Source: Ephydatia muelleri (lineage: Eukaryota > Porifera > Demospongiae > Spongillida > Spongillidae). Taken from it: a DNA stretch of 64,000 nt. The DNA lies in assembly GCA_013339895.1 (NCBI GenBank), contig JABACO010000141.1, forward strand, positions 17,466 to 81,465. Reading direction: 5' to 3'. The stretch's first letter is position 1. Each line of letters opens with the position of its first letter. Both the position numbers and the translations under genes were made by a program. Positions 28,001 through 42,318 of this stretch are shown in pieces. The notes under the pieces are model-generated. The model did no database searches. It was not told the origin of the DNA and was given only the letters and a program-made list of their open reading frames with translations.

Positions 28001-30612
28001 TGCAGGTGACTTAAAAAAATATTTGGACCTCCAGAAGGAAAATGCAACAGGAGCAGTGAAGCCAAAAAGGGATTATCTGCTCAGTCTCACACAGGAATAT
28101 ATATCATGCTTAATGCTTATTTTGTGCGTTCTTGAATCTTTAACCCCTCTTTAACCTCTGAACCCAAATCTTTCTGAGACATAATGTGCTGAACGATGGT
28201 ACGTGTTATTCATAATTCTGTCTTCTAGGTTCTCAGTCAGTTTGCTTCGCATTAAGGCGCTTGTATCCAAATATGGCAACCACTTGGATGTGGAACTGCA
28301 GCAAAGAGCAACTGAATATTCTGCAATATTTAGTAAACACGATGATATGAGGTGAGTTGATGCATGTAAAATTCAGAACAGCGTTAGTCTATGTTTCTGC
28401 ATTGTAGAATGCTCAGTAATGTGTGTAGATGGTTGTGGCAAAATCAGTAAAATAAGAATAGTGTCACTGCCAATGTGGTGCTTTGGCTTGATCAGATGTT
28501 TGCATTTTACAGGAGAGGAATCGTCATATATCATTGATGATTGGAGTTTTGTGGCAGTGAATAGGCTAAGGCTAAATGTTCATTGACTGAGTGGTGTTGA
28601 AGAGTGTAGATAGATACATTTGAATTCAGCTAACAATTGCAATATGGTGGGATGGGCCAGATGGCCACAATTACTTCATCGCCACATCACTAACGTTTGG
28701 CATCGAGTGAGAATAATTTAGTCTGCTATTGTTTAAGAGCTAATTCAGGGGTGGTTAGAAATGGCCCGACACAATGTCAGACCAAATTAAGAGTTGGTCG
28801 GACATGATCTGACATTGCTAAATAAGGTATAAGGAAGTTAAATTGGTTAACAGACGAGCCCAGCAGCCCGCATGCACACAAGCATAACTCAAGGCAGTAA
28901 CCGTCATGCCGCCATCGTGTGCATCAAGCTTCTTTTTCCTTTTTCTTTTTCTTCTCCATTATCCTTCGCGGATGATGTGATACTCTGGGCAGGAATCTGG
29001 CACAACTGGGCGGTGCCATCTCACCACACCCCCAAACATGGTGCTACGAGGGGGCGGTGCCATCTTACCACACCCCCAAACATGGTGCTCGAAGACTAAC
29101 CACAGTGCCCTGAGCATAGCCAATTATAGGTCCTAGTTGACAGTACGATATCTCTCTGCGTTAAGAGTGTGTGTAATCTGCGAATCCTAATCTAAACTCA
29201 GTGAAGTGTAATTTGCATCAGTGATCCACAATACAGGCAAGGTTTATTAGTCAGAACCATTGATCCAGGCAGTAGAGCAATTCTATATGGCATCGATAGT
29301 ATCATCATGGGCCTACACACATATCCACCATACTAAGTGTAGATAAAATTGGATAATGTGTTTGGTGGTTATGCTTGCATAAACAGCCATGTAGACAAGT
29401 TTGAATTAGCAATTCGAACGGTCGGAATGTTTGTCTGACAATGGCGAGAATGAACTGACACTGGATGATTTTGTTCGTTATAGCACCCCTGAATTAGGCA
29501 ATGTACCAACATTATTCCCTATCACTGTGTGTGTTGTATGTTTTGCCTCTCCCTGCACTTCCTTTAAGTCTAACTGCCTACACGTTTAAGGATGGCACTG
29601 TTGGAGAGGATGCCTACGATGAATGCTGTAATTCTTGAAGGGGACTCTTCCTTGACTGGCTCTGATGCTGCAGAACCAGCAAGCCAAGCTAAAGGTGTGG
29701 CAAGTGTAGCTCAGGTATGTTGCACGATCAGCATGCAATACAAGCATATAGTTAGATGTTTGAAGTAAAATCATTATTTGCTCTTCAGGTTCATTGTATT
29801 GTTAAATGGACTGTAAACACTTTTTATAAGCTAGCACCACGTGCGAGTGATTGTCAATTTTGGTTTGACATGGGAATATAGGTGGCTGGCCTTTTATAAG
29901 AAATGATTATTTGATGTTTTTGACCATTGTATTTTTGGTGCTTTTTTGATGACCTGTTTGTCTTACACCATTACACATTGCACCAAACAATAGTTCCCAT
30001 TGAGGAAACTCCATTCAGTTACTTGAGTCCAATTTATACGGTTCAAAGTACACTGACAATATTTGGACTGCAGTACATTTTAGCCACTGAAATAATAAAT
30101 GGAGCTATTGTTTGGTGTATGCAAATAGGGCACCAACGAAGTACAAAGGTTATAAAACATCAATTAACCATTTCTTATAAACTATTTGTAGGGAATAAAT
30201 CCAATGCATACCCATGATTGTAAATGAAATTTGGTGATCTATCAGATGTGGACTTGTCTGTTTCTAGTCACAGGGGTCTGCACTTTTGGATCTTTTGGGG
30301 GATACGTCTGCTCATGAATCCGAATCACGTCCTACTGAATCTGGCCCAGCCCTTGCTGCTGCTGGTGTGCCTTCAGGCGACCCTCTGTTGGATTTATTTG
30401 GCTCTTCTCAGTCCATTGGAACTCAACCTGTTGTTAAACAACTGCCACCCACTGCCCCAGTTGCTTCTCAGATCCCAGGTAGTACTGGTGGAGGTCTGAT
30501 GGACCTGCTTGGAGGTGACTTGCTGATGACGGAACCTTCTGCATGTAAGCTTAAGTTCAAATGCGCGCAATTCATTTGAGACGCTGAGCATGACAGCGAG
30601 ATGTTGGAAAGG

Positions 30613-30660
<48 letters not shown>

Positions 30661-33600
30661 ATTTTTTGTTAAAACAATTGAAGAATTATTATTTTAACAA
30701 AGGAGGGAATTGTTTTAATCCTACAACCCCTTGAGTTTCTTATAAAATCAGTGTTAAAAGACATTCAGCTGTAGTGTGGATTTATTATAGGGTCAATCCA
30801 CCATGAGTCAATCACTTTTCTACATCTTCAGATCTTGATGCAACTTCTCATATTTGTTTGCCTTGATATGGATGTTAATTATGCCTATTATCAACTTAAT
30901 AACTTTAATGGTTTACGAAATATATCTTCCTAAATAATTGATATTTTACCAAAAATTGCAACTTGGAAGGCTCACATCTTTGCCACCTCAGTGCAGATGC
31001 TGGTTCTCATTCTTAGCACAACTGACCGATGTAAATCATTTTTCAGGGTGATGAAAGGGTTAAATATGGAACTTGTTTAGTGTTTACTTTACAAAAAAGA
31101 GGTCTCTTGGTTGATACTCAAGGTTTTTATTTCACCATATTGTAGTCATTGATGGTCTCAATGTTTTCCAAAAATAAGAAGTTTGAGTATCGGTAACCAC
31201 GCGCAGCTAGACCTGTAGTCGCCATGTTTTTTTTTTCAACTTGGTTGTTTTAGCCCTAATATAAAGTAAGTGGTGTTTATGTAGCTGGGGAGCAGTATTA
31301 CATAACGTCTTGCCAAACTTTCTTTAATTAGTTACAGTGACTCAGCACCTTTTTTTTTCTTCACACCTTTATTACTTTGAGCGTTAATTGGGACAATATG
31401 GGATCAGTGTTTAGCAATACTGGCAAGAAGAGCAGCCATCGGCTTCCTGCCACGGATCTAGCCACGCAACCTGCCATCGACCTAGCCCACGCAACCTGCT
31501 GCGCTACCTTCTACAGCTACCAAGCCACCATCTGCAACAGAACTAGCTGTGCTACCTGCCACATTGCTACCTGCCACAGCAACCAAGCAACCATACCAGA
31601 TTTGTGATTTGATTCTTCGTCTATTTATAGGCCTTGCGGATGGTGGCTTGGTTGCTGTGGCAGGTAGCACGGCTAGGCCTGTTGCGGATGGTTGCTTGGA
31701 TGCTGTGGCAGGCAGCTCAGCTAGGCCTGTGGAAGGTAGCACAGCAGGTTGCGTGGCTAGATCCGTGGCAGGAAGCCGATGGCTGCTCCTCTTGCCAGTA
31801 TTGCTAAACACTGATCCCATATTGTCCCAATTAACGCTCAAAGTAATAAAGGTGTGAAGAAAAAGTGCTGAGTCACTGTAACTAATTAAAGAAAGTTTGG
31901 ATAGCTAGGGTTACATAATACTGCTCCCCAGCTACGTAAACACCACTTACTTTAGATTAGGGCCAAAACAACCAAGTTGAAAAAAAAAACATAGCAACTA
32001 CAGGTTTAGCTGCGTGTGGTGCCCAGGGGTTACCGATACTCAAACTTTTTATTTTTGGAAAACATTGAGACCATCAATATGGTGAAATAAAAACCTTGAG
32101 TATCAACCACCAAGTGACCTCTTTTTTGTAAGGTAAACATTAAACAAGTTCCATATTTAACCCTTTCATCACCCTGAAAAGTGATTTACATCGGTCAGTT
32201 GTGCTAAGAATGAGAACCAGCATCTGCACTGAGGGTGGCAAAGATGTGAGCCTTCCAAGTTGCAATTTTTGGTAAAATATCAATTATTTAGGAAGATATA
32301 TTTCGTAAACCATTAAAGTTATTAAGTTGATAATAGGCATAATTAACATCCATATCAAGGCAAACAAATATGAGAAGTTGCATCAAGATCTGAAGATGTA
32401 GAAAAGTGATTGACTCATGGTGGATTGACCCTATATAAAGTGCTCGGTGTGCTTCTACATGTATGTTAATGATGTTGGTGTGCTTCTACATGTATGTTAA
32501 TGATGTTGGTGTGCTTCTACATGTATGTTAATGATGTTGGTGTGCTTCTACATGTATGTTAATGATGTTGGTGTGCTTCTACATGTATGTTAATGATGTT
32601 GGTGTGCTGCTACATGTATGTTAATGATGTTGGTGTGCTTCTACATGTATGTTAATGATGTTGGTGTGCTTCTACATGTATGTTAATGATGTTGGTGTGC
32701 TTCTACATGTATGTTAATGATGTTGGTGTGCTGCTACATGTATGTTAATGATGTTGGTGTGCTTCTACATGTATGTTAATGATGTTGGTGTGCTTCTACA
32801 TATATGTTAATGATGTTGGTGTGCTTCTACATGTATGTTAATGATGTTGGTGTGCTTCTACATGTATGTTAATGATGTTGGTGTGTTTCTACATGTATGT
32901 TAATGATGTTGTTCTGCTTCTACATGTATGTTGATGATGTTGGGGTGAATTAAGGTAATACATGTATTCTTCAAACTCTTACCCAGGTTCTCAGTACTTT
33001 TTTGAGTAAATTATTACAATTTTTTCTGATGTCGGAGTCTCATACGTGCTGATACGTTCGTTATCTTGGTACTTCTGTGTGCACGTCACAAGTTGTGGTA
33101 CACGTTTATGCATTACGATTGCTGACTAACGTGTTCTGGCATCTTTCCTATAGTAACTTCAAAAATACCGAGCATAACTGCTTATGAGAAAGGTGGATTG
33201 AAGGTTGACTTTGCATTCCAACCAGATCCTAGTAGTCCATCATCGTTTGTTGTTAATCTTACGGCAACAAACTCAACATCTAGTGCGATGACAGATTTTC
33301 TTTTCCAGTCAGCCGTGCCTAAGGTATGTACAGCTATGGTGTGGGAGTGGTGTACTGTATGCTGATAGATTTTAGGGTGTACCCTCAGAGTAGTTTGCGT
33401 AACAGTGGGTTTTAAATAGCGATGAAATCAATTTACAGTCAGTGTAATCCAAAGTGTGTCCTCTGTTTATTACTGTAGACATTTACGATTCAACTGGAGA
33501 CGCCATCAGGGAATGTCATTCCTCCAAATGGTTCTGGTGCTGTTACACAATCTCTTAAAGTCACCAACCCACAGAAGGTATTGTATGATGATTTCATACA

Positions 33601-33822
33601 CATTTACCATTCTATATCTACGGTTGTGTGTGTTTTTTCTGAACTGTCTCTTCTTGTGGTTACCTGACGTTTTGGGTTGTTGCTTTGGATTGAAATGAAG
33701 CTACTTTTAATCACTTACAGCAACCTATCAGAATGCGACTGAGGATTAGCTACTCCGTGAATGGTACAGTCGTTCAAGAAAATGGTGAAGTCAGCAACTT
33801 TCCTGCTCAACTGCTGGCTTAG
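16085..33822 (+). CDS. AP1G1: AP-1 complex subunit gamma (gamma-adaptin), 20 coding exons
   Basis: Large subunit of the AP-1 clathrin adaptor at the trans-Golgi network and endosomes. Exons: 16085-16285, 16492-16616, 16703-16759, 17868-17952, 18442-18538, 20068-20144, 20588-20683, 20778-20858, 21001-21155, 22411-22665, 22747-22801, 23105-23227, 24212-24301, 25536-25645, 28229-28351, 29591-29714, 30274-30544, 33154-33323, 33479-33577, 33721-33822. They sum to 2496 nt, 831 aa plus stop, and every phase agrees; vertebrate AP1G1 is about 820-825 aa. Diagnostic segments are [32 protein letters not shown] and [20 protein letters not shown] in the adaptin trunk (aa 1 to about 600). The hinge (exon 17) has clathrin-box-like LLDLLG and LLDLFG. 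Exons 18-20 form the gamma-ear ([15 protein letters not shown] to EVSNFPAQ). An acceptor just before the ATG (TCCACAG ending at 16076) suggests a 5'-UTR intron. Introns are full of tandem repeats and transposons. A polyadenylation signal lies at 34313. Confidence 0.97.
16768..16936. repeat. 32-bp minisatellite, about 5 copies
   Basis: Unit CACTGGTGTTCAAGATCAGT plus GGTGTTCACTAG (32 bp), in AP1G intron 3. It begins within about 10 bp of the exon 3 donor at 16760. Confidence 0.9.
17030..17275. repeat. Imperfect TG-rich tandem repeat
   Basis: Repeats of TGTGTGGGTCTGTGATTG (17-19 bp) with variable TG number, running into a short (TG)n near 17255-17278. It lies in AP1G intron 3. The 142-aa and 122-aa minus frames reading THTQSQ-type repeats are artefacts of this. 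Confidence 0.85.
17627..17857. repeat. 29-bp minisatellite, about 8 copies
   Basis: Unit GTGTATTGTGAAGGGAGCTG plus AGTCACTAG (29 bp), one copy truncated. It is in AP1G intron 3, ending about 10 bp before the exon 4 acceptor at 17867. Confidence 0.9.
18089..18289. mobile_element. Short CAGGG-ended inverted-repeat element, 201 bp
   Basis: Ends CAGGGATTTACC and GGTAAATCCCTG, flanked by the 5-bp direct repeat ACACA (18084-18088 and 18290-18294). The interior is G-rich with repeated ACCAGGGGGTGGG. Non-coding, in AP1G intron 4. A 5-bp duplication with CAGGG ends is shared with 52360-57919 and 58750-59359. Confidence 0.75.
18529..19625. repeat. 43-bp minisatellite that copies the exon 5 donor splice site, about 25 copies
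   Basis: The unit (43 bp) contains GATCATGGTAGGCCCCAAGG followed by ACTATAAGGGCATGGCTGG and AAA. The first unit overlaps the real end of AP1G exon 5 (AATCATG at 18532-18538 followed by GTAGGC), so every copy carries a donor-like ATCATG|GTAGGC. Downstream of each donor copy the reading frame meets a stop (CTA TAA). A few units have small deletions (19251-19320). Confidence 0.95.
21348..22120. mobile_element. Mariner-like inverted-repeat element, 773 bp
   Basis: The ends are inverted: CTGTGCGTCTCTAAATA and, at the right, TTATTCAGAGATGCACAG. Both arms continue with AAGTTCTCAAAAAGTTGAAAA. The flanks are TA on each side (21346-21347 and 22121-22122), the Tc1/mariner target. No transposase frame is visible. 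It sits in AP1G intron 9. Confidence 0.75.
24430..24928. repeat. 39-bp minisatellite, about 12.5 copies
   Basis: Unit CATCATTGTGCATGGTGGCT plus CATCACACACACCCCATCC (39 bp). A multiple of 3, so three plus frames and one minus frame of 160-215 aa stay open through it; these are artefacts. AP1G intron 13. Confidence 0.93.
25670..26810. repeat. 1.1-kb G-rich imperfect repeat region
   Basis: Degenerate tandem units GGTGGTGATTGTGTGGAGGG at the edges (25680-25925 and 26400-26805) and GTGCCGGTGGTGCTTGTGT in the middle (25925-26390). The coding strand of AP1G (intron 14) is the G-rich one. The long minus frames full of THNHH and the plus frames full of VCRWCLC are low-complexity artefacts, not genes. 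Confidence 0.9.
27903..28008. repeat. 23-bp minisatellite, about 4 copies
   Basis: Tandem GTGTAGGTGGGTGGAGCTGC plus TAG units, the last ones shortened, in AP1G intron 14. The remaining intron sequence 26820-28228 holds no supported coding exon. Confidence 0.8.
28746..29491. mobile_element. Probable CAGGGGTG-ended element, about 746 bp
   Basis: CAGGGGTG at 28746 is mirrored by CACCCCTG ending at 29491, with AATT flanking both sides. GGCCCGACACAATGTCAGAC near the left end has inverted counterparts near 29414-29455. It includes a tandem duplication with GGGCGGTGCCATCT (about 29008-29085). No transposase frame. AP1G intron 15. The class is uncertain because the flank match is only 4 bp and palindromic. 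Confidence 0.5.
30614..30658. repeat. (GT)n microsatellite
   Basis: About 22 GT units in AP1G intron 17. Confidence 0.95.
30790..32431. mobile_element. 1.64-kb foldback element with about 0.8-kb arms
   Basis: The left arm starts GGGTCAATCCACCATGAGTC (30790) and the right arm ends with its reverse complement at 32431. The arms match for roughly 800 bp each around a centre near 31600-31625, with a few differences (for example a small insertion near 31920 versus 31290). The flanks read TATA on both sides (30786-30789 and 32432-32435). Both arms encode the same short frame beginning [17 protein letters not shown] on opposite strands, simply because they are inverted copies. It lies in AP1G intron 17, so the pre-mRNA should fold into a long hairpin. 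Confidence 0.9.
32450..32945. repeat. 31-bp minisatellite, about 16 copies
   Basis: Unit GTGTGCTTCTACATGTATGT plus TAATGATGTTG (31 bp), starting about 20 bp after the foldback element in AP1G intron 17. Confidence 0.95.
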
Positions 33823-34312
33823 GAGTTACAAAACATGTTAGAAAACTGCCAGATATTATGTTGTGGTTATTGTGCATTATTGTAATAGAACTCTGTATGT
33901 TATTTAGCTGCATATAGTGTGAAGATTATGACAAAAATGCATTGGTCTGCACTTATATTTTGGAAGGAGGGCATGGATTAGGTACACTGTACTGCACCAT
34001 GGCACTTTAAGCGTAGTTTGGTATGACTTCTGAAAAGATCATTGCATGATCACATGTTGCCTTCCCATCCTTTCACCTCATTCAGTGATGTAAGAATCGT
34101 TATCAGTTGACAATGACTGGACTTGAAAATGTCGGTGTTTTGGTGTATATGCATAGCTACACTTAAACCGTGTGCGAAGTGCGCTCATATTTCTACAAAC
34201 ACATGAACCCATTTATTCGTCATACGTCCACAATTACAAGTCACAACGAACAGTGTGTGTTGCATCCGTGTCCTTTTATGGTGACCTATGTATTCATTTA
34301 TGCATATGAAAT

Positions 34313-34318
34313 AATAAA
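34313..34318 (+). terminator. AATAAA polyadenylation signal, likely for AP1G
   Basis: AATAAA occurs 491 bp after the AP1G stop codon, in an AT-rich 3' region with no other gene. It is the first good signal that I noticed downstream. Confidence 0.55.
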
Positions 34319-34614
34319 GGTAAAAATATTTAATTAAAAAAAGGGTTAGTTACCTATTGATAATAATCGCTATATATCTTACTGCAATGAAAAATGGTAA
34401 TGAAAGGGGCTTTAGGATTTGGAGAGTGATCCAGTGTTTTGTTGGTGCCAGTGATATTCTCATGAGGAGTTGGGTGTCTGTGAAAAATTAATATTATTGA
34501 AGATCGATATATCTTGTAGGGACAAGTACGTTTGCCGTGTCTTTGACATGTATGTTTGACTCTTGTTTGACGTGGTTTGGCTTCAAGCCTGCATCTGAGG
34601 GATCCAGGTAGTCA

Positions 34615-34935
34615 ATTGGAGTAGTGGACTAGGGTTTGATGACAGGGCTGGACTAGGGTTTGATGACAGGGCTGGACTAGGGTTTGATGACAGGGCTGGA
34701 CTAGGGTTTGATGACAGGGCTGGACTAGGGTTTGATGACAGGGCTGGACTAGGGTTTGATGACAGGGCTGGACTAGGGTTTGATGACAGGGCTGGACTAG
34801 GGTTTGATGACAGGGCTGGACTAGGGTTTGATGACGGGGCTGGACTAGGGCTTGATGACGGGGCTGGACTAGGGCTTGATGACGGGGCTGGACTAGGGTT
34901 TGATGACAGGGCTGGACTAGGGTTTGATGACGGGG
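34615..34935. repeat. 24-bp minisatellite, about 13 copies
   Basis: Unit GGACTAGGGTTTGATGACAG plus GGCT (24 bp), with a few GGGG/GGGC variants, followed by a poly-G stretch (34932-34955). The 118-aa minus frame (octapeptide HQTLVQPC repeated) is an artefact. Confidence 0.95.
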
Positions 34936-35164
34936 GAAGGGGGGGGGGGGAGGGGAGGCTCTGGTCAATAAAAACTTCTAGGCCATCTCTATATTACCCT
35001 GACAAGTGTTGGGTAAATATTTGTGGCATGTTGTATGAACATTGTCTTCTTTGCCACATGAAAATTCTATCAATCAGCCATTAATAAATCAATCCAAGTG
35101 TTAAAAACTCTGGGTGAGTGGTGAGATGAAGGCTGGTCCTGCTTCATGAGTGATGGCTGTGGGT

Positions 35165-35800
35165 ATAGGAGCAGGTGTGGTAATGAAGACACTGGTCATG
35201 CAGGTGTGGTAATAAAGACACTGGTCATGCAGGTGTGGTAATGAAGACACTGGTCATGCAGGTGTGGTAATGAAGACACTGGTCATGCAGGTGTGGTAAT
35301 GAAGACACTGGTCATGCAGGTGTGGTAATGAAGACACTGGTCATGCAGGTGTGGTAATGAAGACACTGGTCATGCAGGTGTGGTAATGAAGACACTGGTC
35401 ATGCAGGTGTGGTAATAAGACACTGGTCATGCAGGTGTGGTAATGAAGACACTGGTCATGCAGGTGTGGTAATGAAGACACTGGTCATGCAGGTGTGGTA
35501 ATGAAGACACTGGTCATGCAGGTGTGGTAATGAAGACACTGGTCATGCAGGTGTGGTAATGAAGACACTGGTCATGCAGGTGTGGTAATAAAGACACTGG
35601 TCATGCAGGTGTGGTAATGAAGACACTGGTCATGCAGGTGTGGTAATGAAGACACTGGTCATGCAGGTGTGGTAATGAAGACACTGGTCATGCAGGTGTG
35701 GTAATGAAGACACTGGTCATGCAGGTGTGGTAATGAAGACACTGGTCATGCAGGTGTGGTAATAAAGACACTGGTCATGCAGGTGTGGTAATAAAGAGGG
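35165..35800. repeat. 29-bp minisatellite, about 22 copies
   Basis: Unit GTGTGGTAATGAAGACACTG plus GTCATGCAG (29 bp), between AP1G and the carotenoid oxygenase gene. The stretch 35801-36489 after it has only short frames without domains and should contain the oxygenase 3' UTR. Confidence 0.95.
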
Positions 35801-36489
35801 GCACTTCACTGTAGGAGCTATGCATCTTCAGACTAACTGGGTAGCCACACCCACCACCACCACCCCTTCACATTCAGCAAATATCATTTTCTGTTGTTTA
35901 AACGATAGTGAATTAAACAGAAAATATGCTCTTGCAGGAATGCAGATCGGTGTATAGATGGTTTATAGAACATGTTGCAAGTTCACCTATGCATGTACTT
36001 GTGATGACATGCTGCTGGAAATGTGTGTCTGAAACAAGGGGTTGCATGGGAACCCCAGCTGTCTGGGAATTCACACATAGCTTTTGCATTGAAGTAAAGC
36101 AGCTTAAGGCTTCTGTGCACAGTCATTGCTCCTCCCCACACCACCACATGGTGAACCTTACTGCATGATTGTCACGCACAGAAGCTACCCTGGAGTAATG
36201 TATGGATTGAAGCCTGTCCTATCTTAAACTGTTTGTTTATCTTATCGTAATTGTGTATGAAGTGTATCTATATTAGGTTGGATTGGCTTGTAGAGTGTGA
36301 CCAATGTACACAGCTGACACATAAAAATTTGTAATGGAGACATGGTGAGAAGTTGGGGGAGGCGCCACTTGTGTGGAGACACAGCGTTCAAGCTAGGCAG
36401 TTAATCATTCTTTACATGTGTTGCACCAAAGTGTGTGCGAGTGCATGTCAGTATGTCAGCAATCAGCATAACAACGAAACAGTTTCAGT

Positions 36490-39840
<3,351 letters not shown>

Positions 39841-40325
39841 TTTTAACTCGCAGGTATGATTATTACACAGCGAAAAATAAAAACTGTCCACACAACCTGT
39901 ATTAGGTATGGATCGTACGGAATACAATATGTAACCTGCAAGTTCATGATCATTGCATGCAGGTGTTTAGATTAAAAAGACTGAGTGGTATTGAAATTTT
40001 TTCTGCCATGCAAGCTACATGCTTATACTGTCTTCACAAAACATTGTTTACCGCCATGCTTACTTTGGTCAAGAAAAATCCTTAATTGGAACAAAGCAGA
40101 CAAAGTTCATTGAAGAGCTAGCTACCAAAATGCTGTTTCATTAATGAATATCCACTAGTACACCCTCTGAGATCACGCTGCAATCTAGCTCACAATTACT
40201 GCAGTTACCATCAGCTTTAAAGGCATGTGCAGTTACTATGTATAAAGCTCTGGTGTGCACGAAATGCCTTGTGTTTGTGTTAAATGTTGACAGCATTGGA
40301 TCAGCCTCTGTTTTGCACTCCAGAT

Positions 40326-41414
40326 TAAGGCTTGAAACCTGTTAGTTTAGAAAAAACCGGTTGTAACAGGTTATTAAAATAGAAAAAACCGGTCGGTTAA
40401 GGTGATTGTTTAAAAAATAACCGGTCGGTTAATTAAGGTTGTTCGTTTTAAAATAACCGGTAATTTCCGGTTTAAAAATTAATTATCAATGATTTATGCA
40501 TAACCGATGGATCAAAAGCTAAACCAGCGCTTTGCTAGTCGGGCGGGCCCTACTACGGCGTTTGGGTGACAATTAAGCCTATACCCTGCAACGGGGAGTG
40601 CAGTACAATCGGATTGCAGCGGGTTCATTATTATATATAAACGATAATATTAGGGACAGTTTCCGCGAAAATTGCCCCACGGTCAAAATGTTATAAAAAT
40701 GCATCGCATTTGAATCGCTATAACTTCCCAACGGATAACGCTATCGACTTCCTATTTTCAACACTTCATAGTGAAATGGTGTAGTATGAAGTTTTGAAAA
40801 TAGGAAGTCGATAGCGTTATCCGTTGGGAAGTTATAGCGATTCAAACGCGATGCATTTTTATAACATTTTAACCGTGGGGCAATTTTCGCGGAAACTGTC
40901 CCATTATGTAAATTTCCAGGACAAATCTTGGTATATGCTTTTCAACCGAATACCCGACCAAACGCGGTAATAAACCCGCCCGACTAGCACTTTGCCACAT
41001 GGCAAGTAAGATGATATGGTCAACGGCGTATACTAGCTCCTAAGCACGTCGCTGATCTCGCCGCGTACGACATGCTGTGCGCGCGTACTCACCATTAGGG
41101 TGAATAGAGGAGTTGTTATAATTATATAACAAAGATTAGTTGCTATAAATATAGATGGATCCCTGCCTTCCGTTGTTCGCTCTCGTCCGCTTATTGTTTT
41201 CTCGTGCCCAGCACTATTGCAAGTGTAAGACTCGCGTGATGCCACTTGCTACTATAATTAAAATACTAACCGGTCGGTTGAGGTTGTTCAAAGTTTCTAA
41301 CAACCGGTTGAAGCGGTTATTTAGCCGAAATACAACCAGTTGGGGCGGTTATTTGATTCTCGCAATCGGTTAACCGGTTAACCGGAGCTCCGGAACAACC
41401 GGTTTCAAGCCTTA
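40326..41414. mobile_element. Second non-autonomous hAT-type element, 1089 bp
   Basis: Ends TAAGGCTTGAAACC (40326) and GGTTTCAAGCCTTA (ending 41414), with a perfect 8-bp duplication CTCCAGAT at 40318-40325 and 41415-41422. Subterminal regions are packed with AACCGGTT-type repeats on both sides. No transposase. A foldback element is nested inside (40653-40902). Its size and AACCGGTT-rich ends resemble the element at 4140-5214, although the termini differ. Confidence 0.9.
40653..40902. mobile_element. Nested foldback MITE, 250 bp
   Basis: GGGACAGTTTCCGCGAAAAT at the left is mirrored by ATTTTCGCGGAAACTGTCCC at the right. The arms pair almost perfectly for about 110 bp (including CGATAGCGTTATCCGTTGGG) around a short loop near 40775. 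The flanks are ATTA on both sides. Inserted in the hAT-type element 40326-41414. Confidence 0.9.
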
Positions 41415-41825
41415 CTCCAGATGTCATACTGTCTTATTACACAGACCATTCGGCTACCAACAAAAATAATTTCTAATAAGCTATTGCAAGATGTATGCTA
41501 TGGAATAAACATCTCTAACCACCTTCACTGACTGTTCTCAAAACCTTGTAAAGTATGACATGAAATAATTGAATTGCGAAACTAAGGTAGTGAATCAGAA
41601 CAAATGTGATGTGGACTGCTTCCTAGAAGGAGCAGAGAACGAAAAAAATGGTCATACATACTGTATATGGTTTGAGCACATACACTGGACAGTGCCACTT
41701 CATCTTCGGTTGGCTTTGTACAACTTTTGATCATACAGGTACATAATTATAACATTTGATGTCACGTATGATATGCACTGTATTAAACAAGAAAAGTTTT
41801 GCAGGAACTGTAATAGAACTCTGTT

Positions 41826-42258
41826 TTATAATTTGGCTTTTGCAACTCCGGCAGTGTGTGGCTGAATCCCATACATTGTGACCACTGCTGCACCTCCTAT
41901 CCCAAAGTTCTGTTGAAGCCCTATCCTGGCATCGTCAACCTGTCTCTTTCCTGCTACTCCGCGCAGCTGTGTGTTTGTGTGTGTGACAGTGATCAGGATT
42001 TCTGATAATTCCCTCTTGCTTTTTATACCTGCCAACTCAGTTCTGCACACTGTGCCAATCCTGTTGCTCCAATTGGATGACCTATTAACAAAGATACATC
42101 ACTGTTTAAACCACTCATATTTCATTTCACTTTCAAAACAATACCTTTACTCTCTAGTCCACCACTAGGGTTGACAACCCACTGTCTACCAATGTAGCAA
42201 ACTTCTCCACCTAAAGTAATGGAAAGCATATTGGGAGGGAGAACTGTTTGTAACATTA

Positions 42259-42318
<60 letters not shown>

